A DNA stretch of 35,000 bases from Phenylobacterium sp. (GCF_031181185.1 NZ_JAPSKZ010000016.1:1-35000), one strand, 5' to 3'. Shown: positions 15,268 through 23,977, numbered from the stretch's first letter. Made by a program: numbers and translations. Notes: generated by a model not told the origin, from the sequence alone.

Positions 15268-15456
15268 ATGGACGACACGCCTGAAAACGCCGCACCCGGC
15301 AAGGACCTGACGCCGGCGGCGCGCCGCGCGCTGGAGGAGGCCGCCGCGCGCCGCAAGGCCGCCGAGGCCCTGCCGCCGGAAGAAGGCGGCCCACGCGGCC
15401 CCGAGCCCACCCGCTTCGGCGACTGGGAGCGGAAGGGGATCGCGATCGACTTCTAG
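15268..15456 (+). CDS. DUF1674 protein, SDHAF4-like succinate dehydrogenase assembly factor
   Basis: 62 residues. The C-terminal signature GPEPTRFGDWERKGIAIDF is the DUF1674 hallmark (PF07896), the family of mitochondrial SDHAF4/Sdh8, which binds flavinylated SdhA and assists its assembly with SdhB. The N-terminal half is charged and Ala-rich (AARRALEEAAARRKAAEA), a probable helix. A bacterial role in complex II assembly is inferred from the mitochondrial homologue. The start codon follows a perfect hairpin that separates it from the GGAGG at 15241. It ends 4 bases before the stop of the convergent pyrF. Confidence 0.88.
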   Translation: MDDTPENAAPGKDLTPAARRALEEAAARRKAAEALPPEEGGPRGPEPTRFGDWERKGIAIDF

Positions 15457-15460
15457 GAGC

Positions 15461-16183
15461 TCAGGCGCCCGCCATCTCCGCCGCCACGCGCAGGGCGGCT
15501 TCGCGCGGATCGTTGGCCGCGGTGATCGGCCGCCCGCAGACGATATGGCTTGCGCCCGCCTGCAGCGCCTCTCGCGGCGTCGCCGCCCGGGCCTGGTCGT
15601 TCTTCGCCGACCAGTCGGGCCGGACGCCCGGCGTCACCACCAGGAAGTCCTTGCCGCCCAGCGCACGGGCGAGCGAGGCCTCGTGCGGGCTGGCGATCAC
15701 CCCGTCGCAGCCGGCGGCGATCGCCTGGTGGATGCGACGCTCGACCAGGGCGCGGGCCCCGTCGACAAAGCCCATTTCGGCCAGGTCGGCGTCGGTCAGG
15801 CTGGTCAGCACCGTAACCGCCAGAACCTTCAGGTTCGACGCGCCCTTGCCGCGAACCGCGGCGGCCATCACCTGCGGCTCGCCGTGCACGGTGAGGAAGT
15901 CGCAGCCGGCGCCTGCCAGCACCGCCGCCGAACGCTGCACCGTGGTGCCGATGTCGTGCAGCTTCCAGTCGAGGAACACCTGCTTGCCGGCCGCCTTCAG
16001 CTCGCGGGCCAGCGTCATGCCCTCGCCGCCGGCGAAAAGTTCGAGGCCGACCTTGTAGAAGGTGACCGCCTCGCCCAGCGCCTCCACCATCGCTCGCGCC
16101 TCGTCCACGCTGGGCAGGTCCAGCGGCACGATGAGCCGCGGATCGGCGGCGACGGGGGCTTGCGCAAGGGCGGCGGCGGCCAT
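15461..16183 (-). CDS. pyrF: Orotidine 5'-phosphate decarboxylase
   Basis: 240 residues, ATG at 16183. It catalyses OMP to UMP, the last step of de novo pyrimidine synthesis. The beta-barrel motifs are present: LIVPLDLPSVDEA at the N terminus, YKVGLELF, the catalytic D-x-K-x-x-D block in FLDWKLHDIGTTV, LTVHG, LAVTVLTSL, VVTPGVRPDW and the phosphate-binding IVCGRPITAANDP. The first 12 residues (MAAAALAQAPVA) precede the fold and may be a disordered extension. It is divergent from marC with 62 bases between the starts, enough for two closely spaced promoters. Confidence 0.96.
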   Translation of the reverse strand: MAAAALAQAPVAADPRLIVPLDLPSVDEARAMVEALGEAVTFYKVGLELFAGGEGMTLARELKAAGKQVFLDWKLHDIGTTVQRSAAVLAGAGCDFLTVHGEPQVMAAAVRGKGASNLKVLAVTVLTSLTDADLAEMGFVDGARALVERRIHQAIAAGCDGVIASPHEASLARALGGKDFLVVTPGVRPDWSAKNDQARAATPREALQAGASHIVCGRPITAANDPREAALRVAAEMAGA

Positions 16184-16245
16184 GGGATGGCTCCGGTGAA
16201 GCCGCGGGGTGGTCCGCGGTCGAGGTTTCAGGCTAAGACCCAGGC

Positions 16246-16932
16246 ATGAGCCAGGCCGAGTTCGCGGTCAACTTCTTCGTCGCCCTGTTCGCCCTGCTGG
16301 ACCCGCTGGGCAACGTGCCGCTGTTCGCCGCGGCGACGGCGGGCGCGCTCTCGAAGGACCGCGCGCTGATCGCGGTCTACATCGGCCTGTTCGTGCTGGG
16401 CTTCCTGACCTTCTTCTACTTCACAGGCCTCAGCCTGCTGGAGTTCTTCGGCATCTCGCTGCCGGCCTTCCGCATCGCGGGCGGCATCATCCTGCTGCTG
16501 CTGGGCCTGGAGATGGCGCGCGACGACTTCACCGCCACCTTCGCCGACGCGGCCGAGGCGGCGTCGGGCGATCCGCGCAGCGCCGCCAAGCGCCGGTTCG
16601 AGCGGATGATCGTCCCCTTCGCCATGCCGCTGCTGATCGGCCCCGGCGCCATCTCCACGGTCGTCATCTACGCCAGCCAGGCGCGGCAGTTCGGCCTCTC
16701 GGGCGCGGCCACGGGCGTGGGCGTGATCGGCGCGGTCGCGACCGCCACGGTGCTGGCCTTCATGGCCACGCCGATCATTTCGCGGATCCTGGGCCGGATC
16801 GGCCTGACCATCGTCGTGCGCGTGCTGGGCCTGATCCTCTGCGCGCTGGCCGTGCAATTCCTGTTCGCCGGTCTTTCCGAGGCGACCAACGGCTTCATCT
16901 CGCCCGAAGCCGCCCACCCGTACGGCGAATAG
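16246..16932 (+). CDS. MarC/NAAT family integral membrane protein
   Basis: 228 residues with six predicted membrane helices. Family features are FVALFALLDPLGNVPLFAA at the N terminus, FFGISLPAFRIAGGIILLLLGLEMA, FAMPLLIGPGAISTVV (the conserved P-L-x-x-GPG block) and a C-terminal pair LGLILCALAVQFLFAGL. MarC was once linked to multiple antibiotic resistance, but that link was not upheld, and the function is not settled; some members have been proposed as amino acid transporters. It ends 4 bases from the stop of the convergent SDR gene. Confidence 0.92.
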   Translation: MSQAEFAVNFFVALFALLDPLGNVPLFAAATAGALSKDRALIAVYIGLFVLGFLTFFYFTGLSLLEFFGISLPAFRIAGGIILLLLGLEMARDDFTATFADAAEAASGDPRSAAKRRFERMIVPFAMPLLIGPGAISTVVIYASQARQFGLSGAATGVGVIGAVATATVLAFMATPIISRILGRIGLTIVVRVLGLILCALAVQFLFAGLSEATNGFISPEAAHPYGE

Positions 16933-16936
16933 CGGC

Positions 16937-17737
16937 TCAGACCTTGCGGAAGCGCTGGCCCTGGCTGGCGATCAGGGCGAGGCCCCACTCGTCGGGCATC
17001 ACCTTGGCGACCGCGGCGATGGCCTTGTTGGGCGCGCCAGGGACGCAGACCGCGCGGCCGGCCTCCACCGCCTCATAGCCCGCGGCAGCCACCTCGTCGG
17101 CCCCCAGCCACATCCAGGGCGGCGTGGACGCGCTGACCATCGCCCGGGTGCCGTTGACGTCGTGGAATTCCGAGAACGTGAAGCCGGGGCACAGGGCAGT
17201 GACGTGCACGCCCTCGCCGGCGGTCTCCAGCGACAGGCTCTGCGAGAACTTGATCAGCAGGCTCTTGGACGCCGCATAGAGCGTGTGCCCGGCCGCTCCC
17301 GGGATCAGGCCCGCCAGCGAGGCGACGTTGACGATCCGGCCGAACCGACGCTGCAACATGCCTGGCAGCACCCGGTGCGCAAGCTCGCAGGGGGCGGTGA
17401 CCATCACCTGCAGGAAGGCCGCCTGGTCGGCCCAGCGGGTGTCGGCGTAGGCCCCGGGCAGGCCATAGCCGGCGTTGTTCACGAGGGCGTCCACCGTGCG
17501 CCCGTGGGCGGTGAGGTGGTCCAGGATCTGGCCGGGCCCCTCCGGCTGCGCCAGGTCGGCCGCGACCGTCAGGGTCTCGACGCCGTACCGCAGGCGGATT
17601 TCGTCGGCCAGGGTCTCCAGCCGGTCGCTGCGCCGGGCGGTCAGCGCCACGTCGTAGCCGTGGCTCGCCAGGATGCGCGCGAACGCCGCGCCAATGCCGG
17701 CGGATGCGCCCGTGACGAGGGCCAGCCTGCGATCCAT
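16937..17737 (-). CDS. Short-chain dehydrogenase/reductase
   Basis: 266 residues from the ATG at 17737 (MDRRLALVTG); upstream in-frame codons lack similarity. It is a classical SDR: nucleotide-binding TGASAGIG at residues 9-16, NNAGYG, VNVASLAG with the catalytic Ser, and YAASK with Tyr near 153 and Lys four residues later. PGAAGHTLYAASKSLLIKFS and ALCPGFTFSEFHD are typical of the DltE/YqjQ-like subgroup acting on unknown carbonyl or hydroxyl substrates. ARRSDRLETLADEIR after the second strand suggests NADP preference (Arg pair). It is convergent with marC and divergent from kup across 164 bases. Confidence 0.92.
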   Translation of the reverse strand: MDRRLALVTGASAGIGAAFARILASHGYDVALTARRSDRLETLADEIRLRYGVETLTVAADLAQPEGPGQILDHLTAHGRTVDALVNNAGYGLPGAYADTRWADQAAFLQVMVTAPCELAHRVLPGMLQRRFGRIVNVASLAGLIPGAAGHTLYAASKSLLIKFSQSLSLETAGEGVHVTALCPGFTFSEFHDVNGTRAMVSASTPPWMWLGADEVAAAGYEAVEAGRAVCVPGAPNKAIAAVAKVMPDEWGLALIASQGQRFRKV

Positions 17738-17865
17738 GTCTCCAAAACCCCCTTCGACGCCCGGGCCTAGGAATACGTGCGCCGCCGGTGCGCGCAACCC
17801 GCGCCATTGAACCCGGCTTCCTTTGGGTGTATCGCGCCCGCCGCGTGACGGCATGGGGCCGCCAA

Positions 17866-17890
17866 GGGAACACTTCTAAGTTCGGTTCCC
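17866..17890 (+). promoter_or_regulatory. Hairpin directly upstream of the kup Shine-Dalgarno
   Basis: GGGAAC (17866-17871) and GTTCCC (17885-17890) form a 6-bp stem with a 13-base loop, ending immediately before GGAG at 17891. It leaves the SD exposed. No c-di-AMP or other riboswitch consensus is recognisable. Confidence 0.3.
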
Positions 17891-17901
17891 GGAGACTGTG
17901 G

Positions 17902-19818
17902 ATGGCTGATCCGGCCGGCGCTCCCAACGGGGCGGAGGGGACGCATCACGCGCCCAAAGAAGGTTTTCTGGCGCTGGCGGTGGCGTCCGTCGGCGTCGTG
18001 TTCGGCGACATCGGCACGAGCCCGCTCTACGCCATGCGAGTGGCGCTCGCCAACACGGCCAGCGGCGGCGCGGACGAACGAACGGTCTTGGGCGTCGTGT
18101 CGCTGATCACCTGGGCGCTGATCCTCATCGTCACGATCAAGTACGTCGTCTTCCTGATGCGGGCGGACAACAAGGGCGAAGGTGGCACCCTGGCCCTCAT
18201 GGCGCTCGCGCAGCGGCTGCTCAAGGGGCACAGGTCGGCCGGCGTCTTCTTCCTGGGCGTGATCGGCGCGGCGCTGTTCTACGGCGACGGCGTGCTGACG
18301 CCGGCGGTGTCGGTGGTCAGCGCGGTCGAAGGCCTGAAAATCGCCCCGGGGGTCGGCGAGGCGCTCGCGCCCTACGTGCTGCCCATATCGGTCGGCATTC
18401 TGGTCGCACTCTTCATGGTGCAGTCCAAGGGGACCGCCAGCGTCGGCAAGTTCTTCGGCCCGATCACCGTCGCCTGGTTCCTGACGCTCGGCGCGCTGGG
18501 CGCCTACCACATCTTCGACGACCCCTCGATCGTACGGGGCCTGCTGCCGCACTACGGCGTCCTGATGCTGCTGGACAACGGCGTCCTGGGCTTCCTGATC
18601 CTGGGGGGCGTCTTCCTGGCGGTGACCGGCGCCGAGGCGCTGTATGCCGACATGGGGCATTTCGGGAAGGGCCCGCTGCGCGCTGCCTGGCTGTACCTCG
18701 TGCTGCCGTGCCTGCTGCTGAACTACTTCGGTCAGGGCGCTCTGGTGCTGGCCCACCCCGAAGCGCGGACCAACCCGTTCTTCGAGATGGTGCCCGAGCA
18801 GGTCTACTGGCCGGTGCTGCTGCTGGCCACTGCCGGCACCATCATCGCCAGCCAGGCGGTGATCACGGGCGCCTTCTCAGTGACGCAACAAGCGGTGTCG
18901 CTGGGACTCCTGCCGCGCATCGACATCCGTCGCACCAGCGAGACCCAGGCCGGCCAGATCTTCGTGCCGCAGGTCAACATCATGCTGCTGCTGGGGGTGC
19001 TCGGCCTCGTCGCCCTGTTCCAGACGTCGGACAACCTGACCGCCGCCTATGGCATCGCCGTGACGGGCGCGATGCTCGTCGACACCCTGCTGTTCTTCGT
19101 GATCATCCGCCACCTATGGAAGCGCCCGCTCTGGCAGGCGGCCCTGGGCGCCGGCTTCTTCGGCGTCATCGACGTGGTGTTCGTAAGCGCGAACCTGCTG
19201 AAGATCCCGCAGGGCGCCTGGGCCCCGCTGGTCCTGGGCGCGGCCCTGGTGCTGATCATGTGGACCTGGACGCGCGGGGCCCGCATCCTCACCGACAAGA
19301 CCCGCCGCGACAGCGTCTCGATGGCCGAGCTGGCCGACATCCTGAAAGCCCGCGCCCCGCACCGGGCGCCCGGCACGGCGATCTTCCTGACCTCCGACCC
19401 CGACACCGCGCCCGTCGCGCTGATGCACAACCTCAAGCACAACAAGGTGCTGCACGAGAAGAACATCATCCTGACGGTCCAGACCGCCGAGACGCCGCGC
19501 GTGAAGGAAGCCGACCGCATCCGGATCGAGCCGCTGAACGAGGACTTCAAGAAGGTGATCATCACCTACGGCTTCATGGAGAGCCCCAACGTGCCCAAGG
19601 CGCTGGGGCTGTGCCGCAAGGCCGGGCTGAAGTTCGACATCATGGCCACCAGCTTCTTCCTCGGCCGCCGGTCGGTGGTCCCGTCCGCGCAGTCGGGCAT
19701 GCCGCTCTGGCAGGACCGGCTGTTCATCTTCCTGATGAAGAACGCCGCCAACCCGACCGACTTCTACAAGATCCCGCCCGGCCGCGTGGTCGAGCTGGGC
19801 ACCCAGGTGACCGTCTAG
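17902..19818 (+). CDS. kup: KUP system potassium uptake protein
   Basis: 638 residues from the ATG at 17902 with GGAG at 17891; the frame is open further upstream but without similarity. This is a K+/H+ symporter of the KUP/HAK/KT family. VVFGDIGTSPLYAMR near residue 35 and FYGDGVLTPAVSVVSAVEGL are the family signatures. About 12 membrane helices follow up to residue 480, then a soluble C-terminal domain (VPKALGLCRKAGLKFDIMATSFFLGRR) typical of Kup. The stop codon overlaps by one base the GTG of a small membrane protein gene, suggesting translational coupling. It is divergent from the SDR gene. Confidence 0.96.
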   Translation: MADPAGAPNGAEGTHHAPKEGFLALAVASVGVVFGDIGTSPLYAMRVALANTASGGADERTVLGVVSLITWALILIVTIKYVVFLMRADNKGEGGTLALMALAQRLLKGHRSAGVFFLGVIGAALFYGDGVLTPAVSVVSAVEGLKIAPGVGEALAPYVLPISVGILVALFMVQSKGTASVGKFFGPITVAWFLTLGALGAYHIFDDPSIVRGLLPHYGVLMLLDNGVLGFLILGGVFLAVTGAEALYADMGHFGKGPLRAAWLYLVLPCLLLNYFGQGALVLAHPEARTNPFFEMVPEQVYWPVLLLATAGTIIASQAVITGAFSVTQQAVSLGLLPRIDIRRTSETQAGQIFVPQVNIMLLLGVLGLVALFQTSDNLTAAYGIAVTGAMLVDTLLFFVIIRHLWKRPLWQAALGAGFFGVIDVVFVSANLLKIPQGAWAPLVLGAALVLIMWTWTRGARILTDKTRRDSVSMAELADILKARAPHRAPGTAIFLTSDPDTAPVALMHNLKHNKVLHEKNIILTVQTAETPRVKEADRIRIEPLNEDFKKVIITYGFMESPNVPKALGLCRKAGLKFDIMATSFFLGRRSVVPSAQSGMPLWQDRLFIFLMKNAANPTDFYKIPPGRVVELGTQVTV

Positions 19819-20180
19819 TGTCGGTGAGCCTGCTCTCGGTCCTGGGCGACGCCCTGTGGATCGTGGCCATGGCCATGATCGCCTCGGGCGCGCAGCGGTT
19901 CTGGCGGCGCCTTTCCGCCGACGCGCGCGTGCCGATGCCCTGGGGCTTCAGCCGGCTGCGCGGCGGCCGGGTCGCGGCGCTCGTGCTCGCCATCGGCGTC
20001 CCACTTTTGGCTGGCCTGGCGCTCTCCGCCATCGCCCGCGACCCGGGCCTTGCCCCCGACCGGGTGCTGCTGGCCTTCCTGGCGCGGGCCGTCACCGCGC
20101 CCCTGTTCGTGCTCGCCCACTACGCCTGGATCCGCGCCGCGTCGCAGACCCTCGAGGCCGAAGGCGCACTCAAGCCTTGA
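19818..20180 (+). CDS. Small three-helix membrane protein translationally coupled to kup
   Basis: 120 residues if it starts at the GTG at 19818, which shares its G with the kup stop (TAGTG); a second GTG two codons on is also possible. No family was recognised. Three hydrophobic helices are visible: LLSVLGDALWIVAMAMIASG, VAALVLAIGVPLLAGLALSAI and VLLAFLARAVTAPLFVLAHYAW. A basic Trp-rich link (QRFWRRLSADARVPMPWGF) joins the first two. The overlap and shared direction suggest a function with Kup, for example an accessory or regulatory subunit, but that is inference from position alone. The gene is easily missed because it has no ATG. Confidence 0.75.
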   Translation: MSVSLLSVLGDALWIVAMAMIASGAQRFWRRLSADARVPMPWGFSRLRGGRVAALVLAIGVPLLAGLALSAIARDPGLAPDRVLLAFLARAVTAPLFVLAHYAWIRAASQTLEAEGALKP

Positions 20181-20249
20181 ACCGCCGGCCCGCCTGCCCT
20201 TAAAGGCGCGCGTCCCTTCCGCACCTCATTCCGCAAGGTCTCCGCCTCG

Positions 20250-21524
20250 ATGGCCGACAAGAAGCCCGTCAAGAAGGTCGTGCTCGCCTACTCCGGCGGC
20301 CTCGACACCTCGATCATCCTGAAGTGGCTGCAGACCGAGTACGGCGCCGAGGTCGTGACCTTCACCGCCGACCTGGGCCAGGGCGAGGAGCTGGGTCCGG
20401 CGCGCGAGAAGGCGCTGATGCTGGGCATCAAGCCCGAGAACATCTTCATCGACGACCTGCGCGAGGAGTTCGTCCGGGACTTCGTCTTCCCGATGTTCCG
20501 CGCCAACACGGTCTATGAAGGCCAGTACCTGCTGGGCACCTCGATCGCGCGGCCGCTGATCGCCAAGCGCCAGATCGAAATCGCCCGCCAGGTGGGCGCC
20601 GACGCCGTCTGCCACGGCGCGACCGGCAAGGGGAACGATCAGGTCCGGTTCGAGCTCGGCTACTACGCCCTGGAGCCGGACATCCGGGTGATCGCCCCCT
20701 GGCGAGAATGGGACTTCCGCAGCCGCGAAGCCCTGATCGACTTCGCCGAGAAGCACCAGATCCCGATCAGCAAGGACAAGCGCGGCGAGAGCCCGTTCAG
20801 CGTCGACGCCAACCTGCTGCACTCCTCGTCGGAAGGCAAAGTGCTGGAAGACCCCGCCGTCGAGGCCCCTGAGTTCGTGCACATGCGGACGATCGCGCCT
20901 GAGGACGCGCCCGACAAGCCGACCGTCTTCACCATCGATTTCGAGAAGGGCGACGCGGTCGCGATCGACGGTCAGAAGCTGTCGCCGGCCGCCCTTCTGG
21001 CCCGCCTGAACGAGCTAGGCCATGACAATGGCGTCGGTCGCCTCGACCTGGTCGAGAACCGCTTCGTCGGCATGAAGTCGCGCGGCGTCTACGAGACGCC
21101 GGGCGGCACGATCCTGCTCGCCGCCCACCGCGGCATCGAGAGCATCACGCTGGACCGGGGCGCTATGCACCTCAAGGACGAGCTGATGCCCAAGTACGCC
21201 GGGCTGATCTACAACGGCTTCTGGTTCTCGGCCGAGCGAGAGATGCTGCAGGCGGCCATCGACAAGAGCCAGGAGCCGGTGGCGGGCCAGGTGCGAGTGA
21301 AGCTCTACAAGGGCAACGTGACCGTCATCGGCCGCACCTCGCCCTACTCGCTCTATGACCAGGAGCTGGTCACCTTCGAGGAAGGCGCCGTCGCCTACGA
21401 CCACCGCGACGCCGAAGGCTTCATCAAGCTGAATGCGCTGCGCCTGCGGGTGATGGCCAACCGGGACCGCCGCCGCGGCCAGCCGCTGCCGGAGCTTCCT
21501 GACGGCGAGCACTACAAGGGCTAG
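20250..21524 (+). CDS. argG: Argininosuccinate synthase
   Basis: 424 residues. It condenses citrulline and aspartate with ATP to argininosuccinate in arginine synthesis. The N-terminal PP-loop [15 protein letters not shown] is intact, as are [66 protein letters not shown] and the C-terminal [17 protein letters not shown] short Lys-rich leader (MADKKPVKK) precedes the fold, and the length is slightly above the usual type I enzyme. It lies 69 bases downstream of the kup-linked gene. Its stop overlaps that of the convergent KTSC gene within one CTAG. Confidence 0.98.
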   Translation: MADKKPVKKVVLAYSGGLDTSIILKWLQTEYGAEVVTFTADLGQGEELGPAREKALMLGIKPENIFIDDLREEFVRDFVFPMFRANTVYEGQYLLGTSIARPLIAKRQIEIARQVGADAVCHGATGKGNDQVRFELGYYALEPDIRVIAPWREWDFRSREALIDFAEKHQIPISKDKRGESPFSVDANLLHSSSEGKVLEDPAVEAPEFVHMRTIAPEDAPDKPTVFTIDFEKGDAVAIDGQKLSPAALLARLNELGHDNGVGRLDLVENRFVGMKSRGVYETPGGTILLAAHRGIESITLDRGAMHLKDELMPKYAGLIYNGFWFSAEREMLQAAIDKSQEPVAGQVRVKLYKGNVTVIGRTSPYSLYDQELVTFEEGAVAYDHRDAEGFIKLNALRLRVMANRDRRRGQPLPELPDGEHYKG

Positions 21525-21727
21525 TTATCGAGCCGGTTGTAGGGATAGCGGTCGCGGATCTCGGCCTGGAAGAACCGGCCCTTGGAGTCGGCTTCCAGGA
21601 ACGAGCGGTGCACCTCGCCCGGCACGCCGACATAGACGTACCGCTCGCCGCTCTCGAAGCGGACGAGGAGCTTCGACCGCTCGGCGTCGTAGTCGATCTC
21701 GTGGATCGCCGTGGACTCCACGTGCAT
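21521..21727 (-). CDS. KTSC domain protein
   Basis: 68 residues, ATG at 21727 ([14 protein letters not shown]). The whole protein is one KTSC domain: S-A-I-x-x-I-x-Y-D start, [17 protein letters not shown], then [21 protein letters not shown]. The domain is common in proteobacteria, alone or fused to other domains, and its function is not established; nucleic-acid binding has been suggested. Its TAG stop lies within the same CTAG (21521-21524) as the argG stop, so the two transcripts necessarily overlap. Confidence 0.9.
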   Translation of the reverse strand: MHVESTAIHEIDYDAERSKLLVRFESGERYVYVGVPGEVHRSFLEADSKGRFFQAEIRDRYPYNRLDN

Positions 21728-21898
21728 CGGCGCTCTCCAAGGCCGCTGTCGAGAGCGTAACGCGCGGCCGCAAGCGCACGGTTCCCCCGGCTCCGAATAG
21801 GCGCCAAGCTCGGCTGTAGTCGTCGGGGAGGATCCGTCGCGCTCACGCACACCTGAATTCCGCGCACGCGCGGCAAATGATCGGCGGCGCAACCACAA

Positions 21899-21927
21899 TT
21901 GCCGCAACGGGTTCAGCCCTTTACATC
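21899..21927 (+). promoter_or_regulatory. Possible promoter of the lipoprotein gene
   Basis: TTGCCG (21899-21904) and TACATC (21922-21927) are separated by 17 bases and sit about 37 bases upstream of the lipoprotein ATG. The -10 match is partial. The remaining 170 bases between the divergent KTSC and lipoprotein genes show nothing else recognisable. Confidence 0.3.
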
Positions 21928-21963
21928 TCAATCCCGAGGGACGTTCGAGTTCGAGCAAGGCAA

Positions 21964-22548
21964 ATGTCTAAGAGATCAGCCGCTTTCGCCGTGGGTCTGG
22001 CTTTGGCGGCCGGATTGGCCGCCTGCGCGACCCCCACGCCATACCAGCCGAATATTCCGGGCCAGGCCGCTTCCGGCGGCTATTCCGAGATGCAGCTGGA
22101 GCAGAACCGCTTCCGGGTCCACTTCCAGGGCAACACCCTGACCTCGCGTGAGACGGTGGAAGGCTACCTGCTGTTCCGCGCCGCGGAGCTGACGGTACAG
22201 AACGGCTTTGACTGGTTCTCCATCGTCGACCGCGCCACCGACCGCCAGACGCGCACCTATGTGGAGCCGGATCCGTTCTACCGGCCCTGGTACGGCCCGA
22301 CCTACGGCTACTGGCGCCCGTCATGGCGCTACTACGGCCGCGGCTTCGGCTGGCGCACCTGGGACCCCTTCTGGGGCGACCCCTTCTGGGCCAACCGCGT
22401 CGACGTCCGCACGGTGGATCGTTACGAGGCCACCGCCGAGATCGTCATGGGCCGCGGCGCCAAGCCGACCGACGACCCGCGCGCCTTCGACGCCCGCCAG
22501 GTGATCGACAACCTGCGGCCGCGCATCCAGTACCCCGTTCCGCGCTGA
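21964..22548 (+). CDS. CC0125/CC1285 family lipoprotein
   Basis: 194 residues from the ATG at 21964, with AAGG just upstream; the longer open frame towards 21877 has no signal. The N terminus is a lipoprotein signal: basic MSKRS, hydrophobic AAFAVGLALAAG, then the lipobox LAAC with the acylated Cys at 21. The mature part starts YQPNIPGQAASGGYSEMQL and carries an aromatic, Gly/Trp/Tyr/Pro-rich insertion (residues about 105-145). This matches the Caulobacter CC0125/CC1285 lipoprotein family of unknown function, which is taxonomically informative. Outer-membrane location is inferred. A strong intrinsic terminator follows at 22574. Confidence 0.9.
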   Translation: MSKRSAAFAVGLALAAGLAACATPTPYQPNIPGQAASGGYSEMQLEQNRFRVHFQGNTLTSRETVEGYLLFRAAELTVQNGFDWFSIVDRATDRQTRTYVEPDPFYRPWYGPTYGYWRPSWRYYGRGFGWRTWDPFWGDPFWANRVDVRTVDRYEATAEIVMGRGAKPTDDPRAFDARQVIDNLRPRIQYPVPR

Positions 22549-22573
22549 TACCGGCGCAGACGTGAAGATGCGG

Positions 22574-22601
22574 CCCTCCGGCGCTCGCCGCCGGAGGGTT
22601 T
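22574..22601 (+). terminator. Intrinsic terminator after the lipoprotein gene
   Basis: CCCTCCGGCG (22574-22583) pairs perfectly with CGCCGGAGGG (22589-22598) across a 5-base loop CTCGC, followed by TTTG. The stem is very GC-rich but the T-run is short, as is common in GC-rich genomes. It lies 26 bases after the lipoprotein stop and 37 before the GST start. Confidence 0.65.
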
Positions 22602-22634
22602 GCGCGCGCCTGCGGCCAGGCTTATCTGGCGGCC

Positions 22635-23237
22635 ATGAAGCTGCTCTCCTCCGGGGCCTCGCCCTACGCCCGCAAGGTGGCCGTGGCCGCGCACGAGGCC
22701 GGCCTCATCGACCGCATCGAGATCGTTTCCGTCACCGTGAGCCCGGTCAGCGTGAACCCGGAGGTCAGCGCCGCCAATCCGCTGACCAAGGTGCCTACCC
22801 TGCTGCTGGACGACGGCGCCGCCCTCTTCGACAGCCGGGTGATCGTGGACTACCTGGACGAGCTGTCCGGCGGCCGCCTCGTACCGGCCGGGGCCGCACG
22901 CTGGCCCGCGCTGCGCGACCAGGCCGCCGCCGACGGCCTGATGGACGCCGCACTGCTGGCCCGCTACGAACGCGCCCTGCGACCCGAAGCCCTTCGCTGG
23001 GCCGAGTGGGACGCCGGCCAGATCGGCAAGATCGAGCGGGCGCTCGACACGTTCGAGGCGGGCTTCACGCCCAGCGCCCGCGCGCCGCAGATCGGCGACA
23101 TCGCGCTCGCCTGCGCCCTCTCCTACCTGGACTTCCGCTTCGCCGACCTCGGATGGCGCAACGGCCGATCGCGGCTCGCCGCCTTCGCTGAGGCCTTCAA
23201 CGCCCGGCCCTCCATGCAGGCGACGCAGCCGGCCTAG
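22635..23237 (+). CDS. Glutathione S-transferase family protein
   Basis: 200 residues. The N-terminal thioredoxin-like GST domain begins MKLLSSGASPYARKVAVAAHEAGL, with Ser/Tyr in the S-x-x-S-P-Y region as candidate catalytic residues. PLTKVPTLLLDDG (cis-Pro) and FDSRVIVDYLDEL (glutathione contact) follow. The all-alpha C-terminal domain contains IGDIALACALSYLDFRF, the conserved folding motif. It resembles bacterial beta/theta-like GSTs of unknown substrate. A TTATCT element ends about 8 bases before the ATG, so the mRNA may have a very short leader. Its TAG stop shares CTAG with the convergent NIPSNAP-like gene. Confidence 0.92.
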   Translation: MKLLSSGASPYARKVAVAAHEAGLIDRIEIVSVTVSPVSVNPEVSAANPLTKVPTLLLDDGAALFDSRVIVDYLDELSGGRLVPAGAARWPALRDQAAADGLMDAALLARYERALRPEALRWAEWDAGQIGKIERALDTFEAGFTPSARAPQIGDIALACALSYLDFRFADLGWRNGRSRLAAFAEAFNARPSMQATQPA

Positions 23238-23977
23238 CGCAGCGCCGAGCGCGAGGTGGGGGCCAGCCGCAGCACCTGCGCCGCGCGCTCCTGGGCGTCT
23301 TCCAGCCTGGCCTTCACGGCGGCCCAGGCCGGGTCGGCCGAGAGCTTCCGCTGCGCGGCGTCGTAGGCCTGGGCGTCGTCGGTGCGGGTGAACCAGACGA
23401 ACACCTTCTCGCCCTGGCGCACCGGCAGCGCCGGAAACCCGTTTGGCGACGGCTCGGGCGTGAACTGGCCCAGCACGGGCAGGCCGGCCGCCTCCAGGCG
23501 AGGCCGCACTTCGGCGTCGAAGAAGGCCGCGAAGCCCTCGTCCGGCGCCTTCCAGAGGTAGAGCACGTGCGCAGTGACCAGCCCCGTCCGGCCCGACCGC
23601 GGCCCGGGCGGCCCGAACCCTCGGCCAGGGCCCGCCGGCCGCAGGTAGAGGACGTTGTCGTTGTCCTCCAGGTACGGGTTGGCCTCGCCGCGCTTGGTCT
23701 TCCACACCGGTCCGCCATAGAAGGCCGCCAGCGCCGGCGCGCGGGCCTCGGCGCTCTCGAACTGCCGCAGCCAGGTGAAGCGGTTCGGATCGTCCAGGTC
23801 GCGGAACTGCCCCACCAGGCGCATGCCGTGGACCTCCTGCGTCTCGACGAACTCGCGGTCGAAGAACGCGGCGAAGGCGTCGCGCTGGCCGGGGATGATC
23901 TTGTACTGCCGGATTTCCAGCACCTGCGCCTGGGCGGCGGTCGCAAGCAGGCTCATGGCGATCACCAGCCCCTTCAC
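23234..23977 (-). CDS. Secreted NIPSNAP-like protein with two ferredoxin-like domains
   Basis: 247 residues from the GTG at 23977, which overlaps the upstream stop as GTGA and gives a full signal peptide: VKGLVIAMSLLATAAQA then QVLEI. ATG at 23956 is an alternative. The mature protein starts with a NIPSNAP-type repeat (VLEIRQYKIIPGQRDAFAAFF, MRLVGQFRDLDDPNRFTWLRQF, ALAAFYGGPVWK). A second related half follows (HVLYLWKAPDEGFAAFFDAEV, PVLGQFTPEP, KVFVWFTR). Such dimeric alpha/beta-barrel proteins are of unknown function or act on small molecules. It is last in a three-gene operon with start/stop overlaps, under the WYL-type palindrome at 25037. Confidence 0.78.
   Translation of the reverse strand: MKGLVIAMSLLATAAQAQVLEIRQYKIIPGQRDAFAAFFDREFVETQEVHGMRLVGQFRDLDDPNRFTWLRQFESAEARAPALAAFYGGPVWKTKRGEANPYLEDNDNVLYLRPAGPGRGFGPPGPRSGRTGLVTAHVLYLWKAPDEGFAAFFDAEVRPRLEAAGLPVLGQFTPEPSPNGFPALPVRQGEKVFVWFTRTDDAQAYDAAQRKLSADPAWAAVKARLEDAQERAAQVLRLAPTSRSALR

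Noticed and set aside
17853..17879. Eight-codon leader peptide MGPPREHF before kup
   Set aside because: No Shine-Dalgarno precedes it, and there is no attenuator-like structure with alternative pairing; a chance ORF is more likely.
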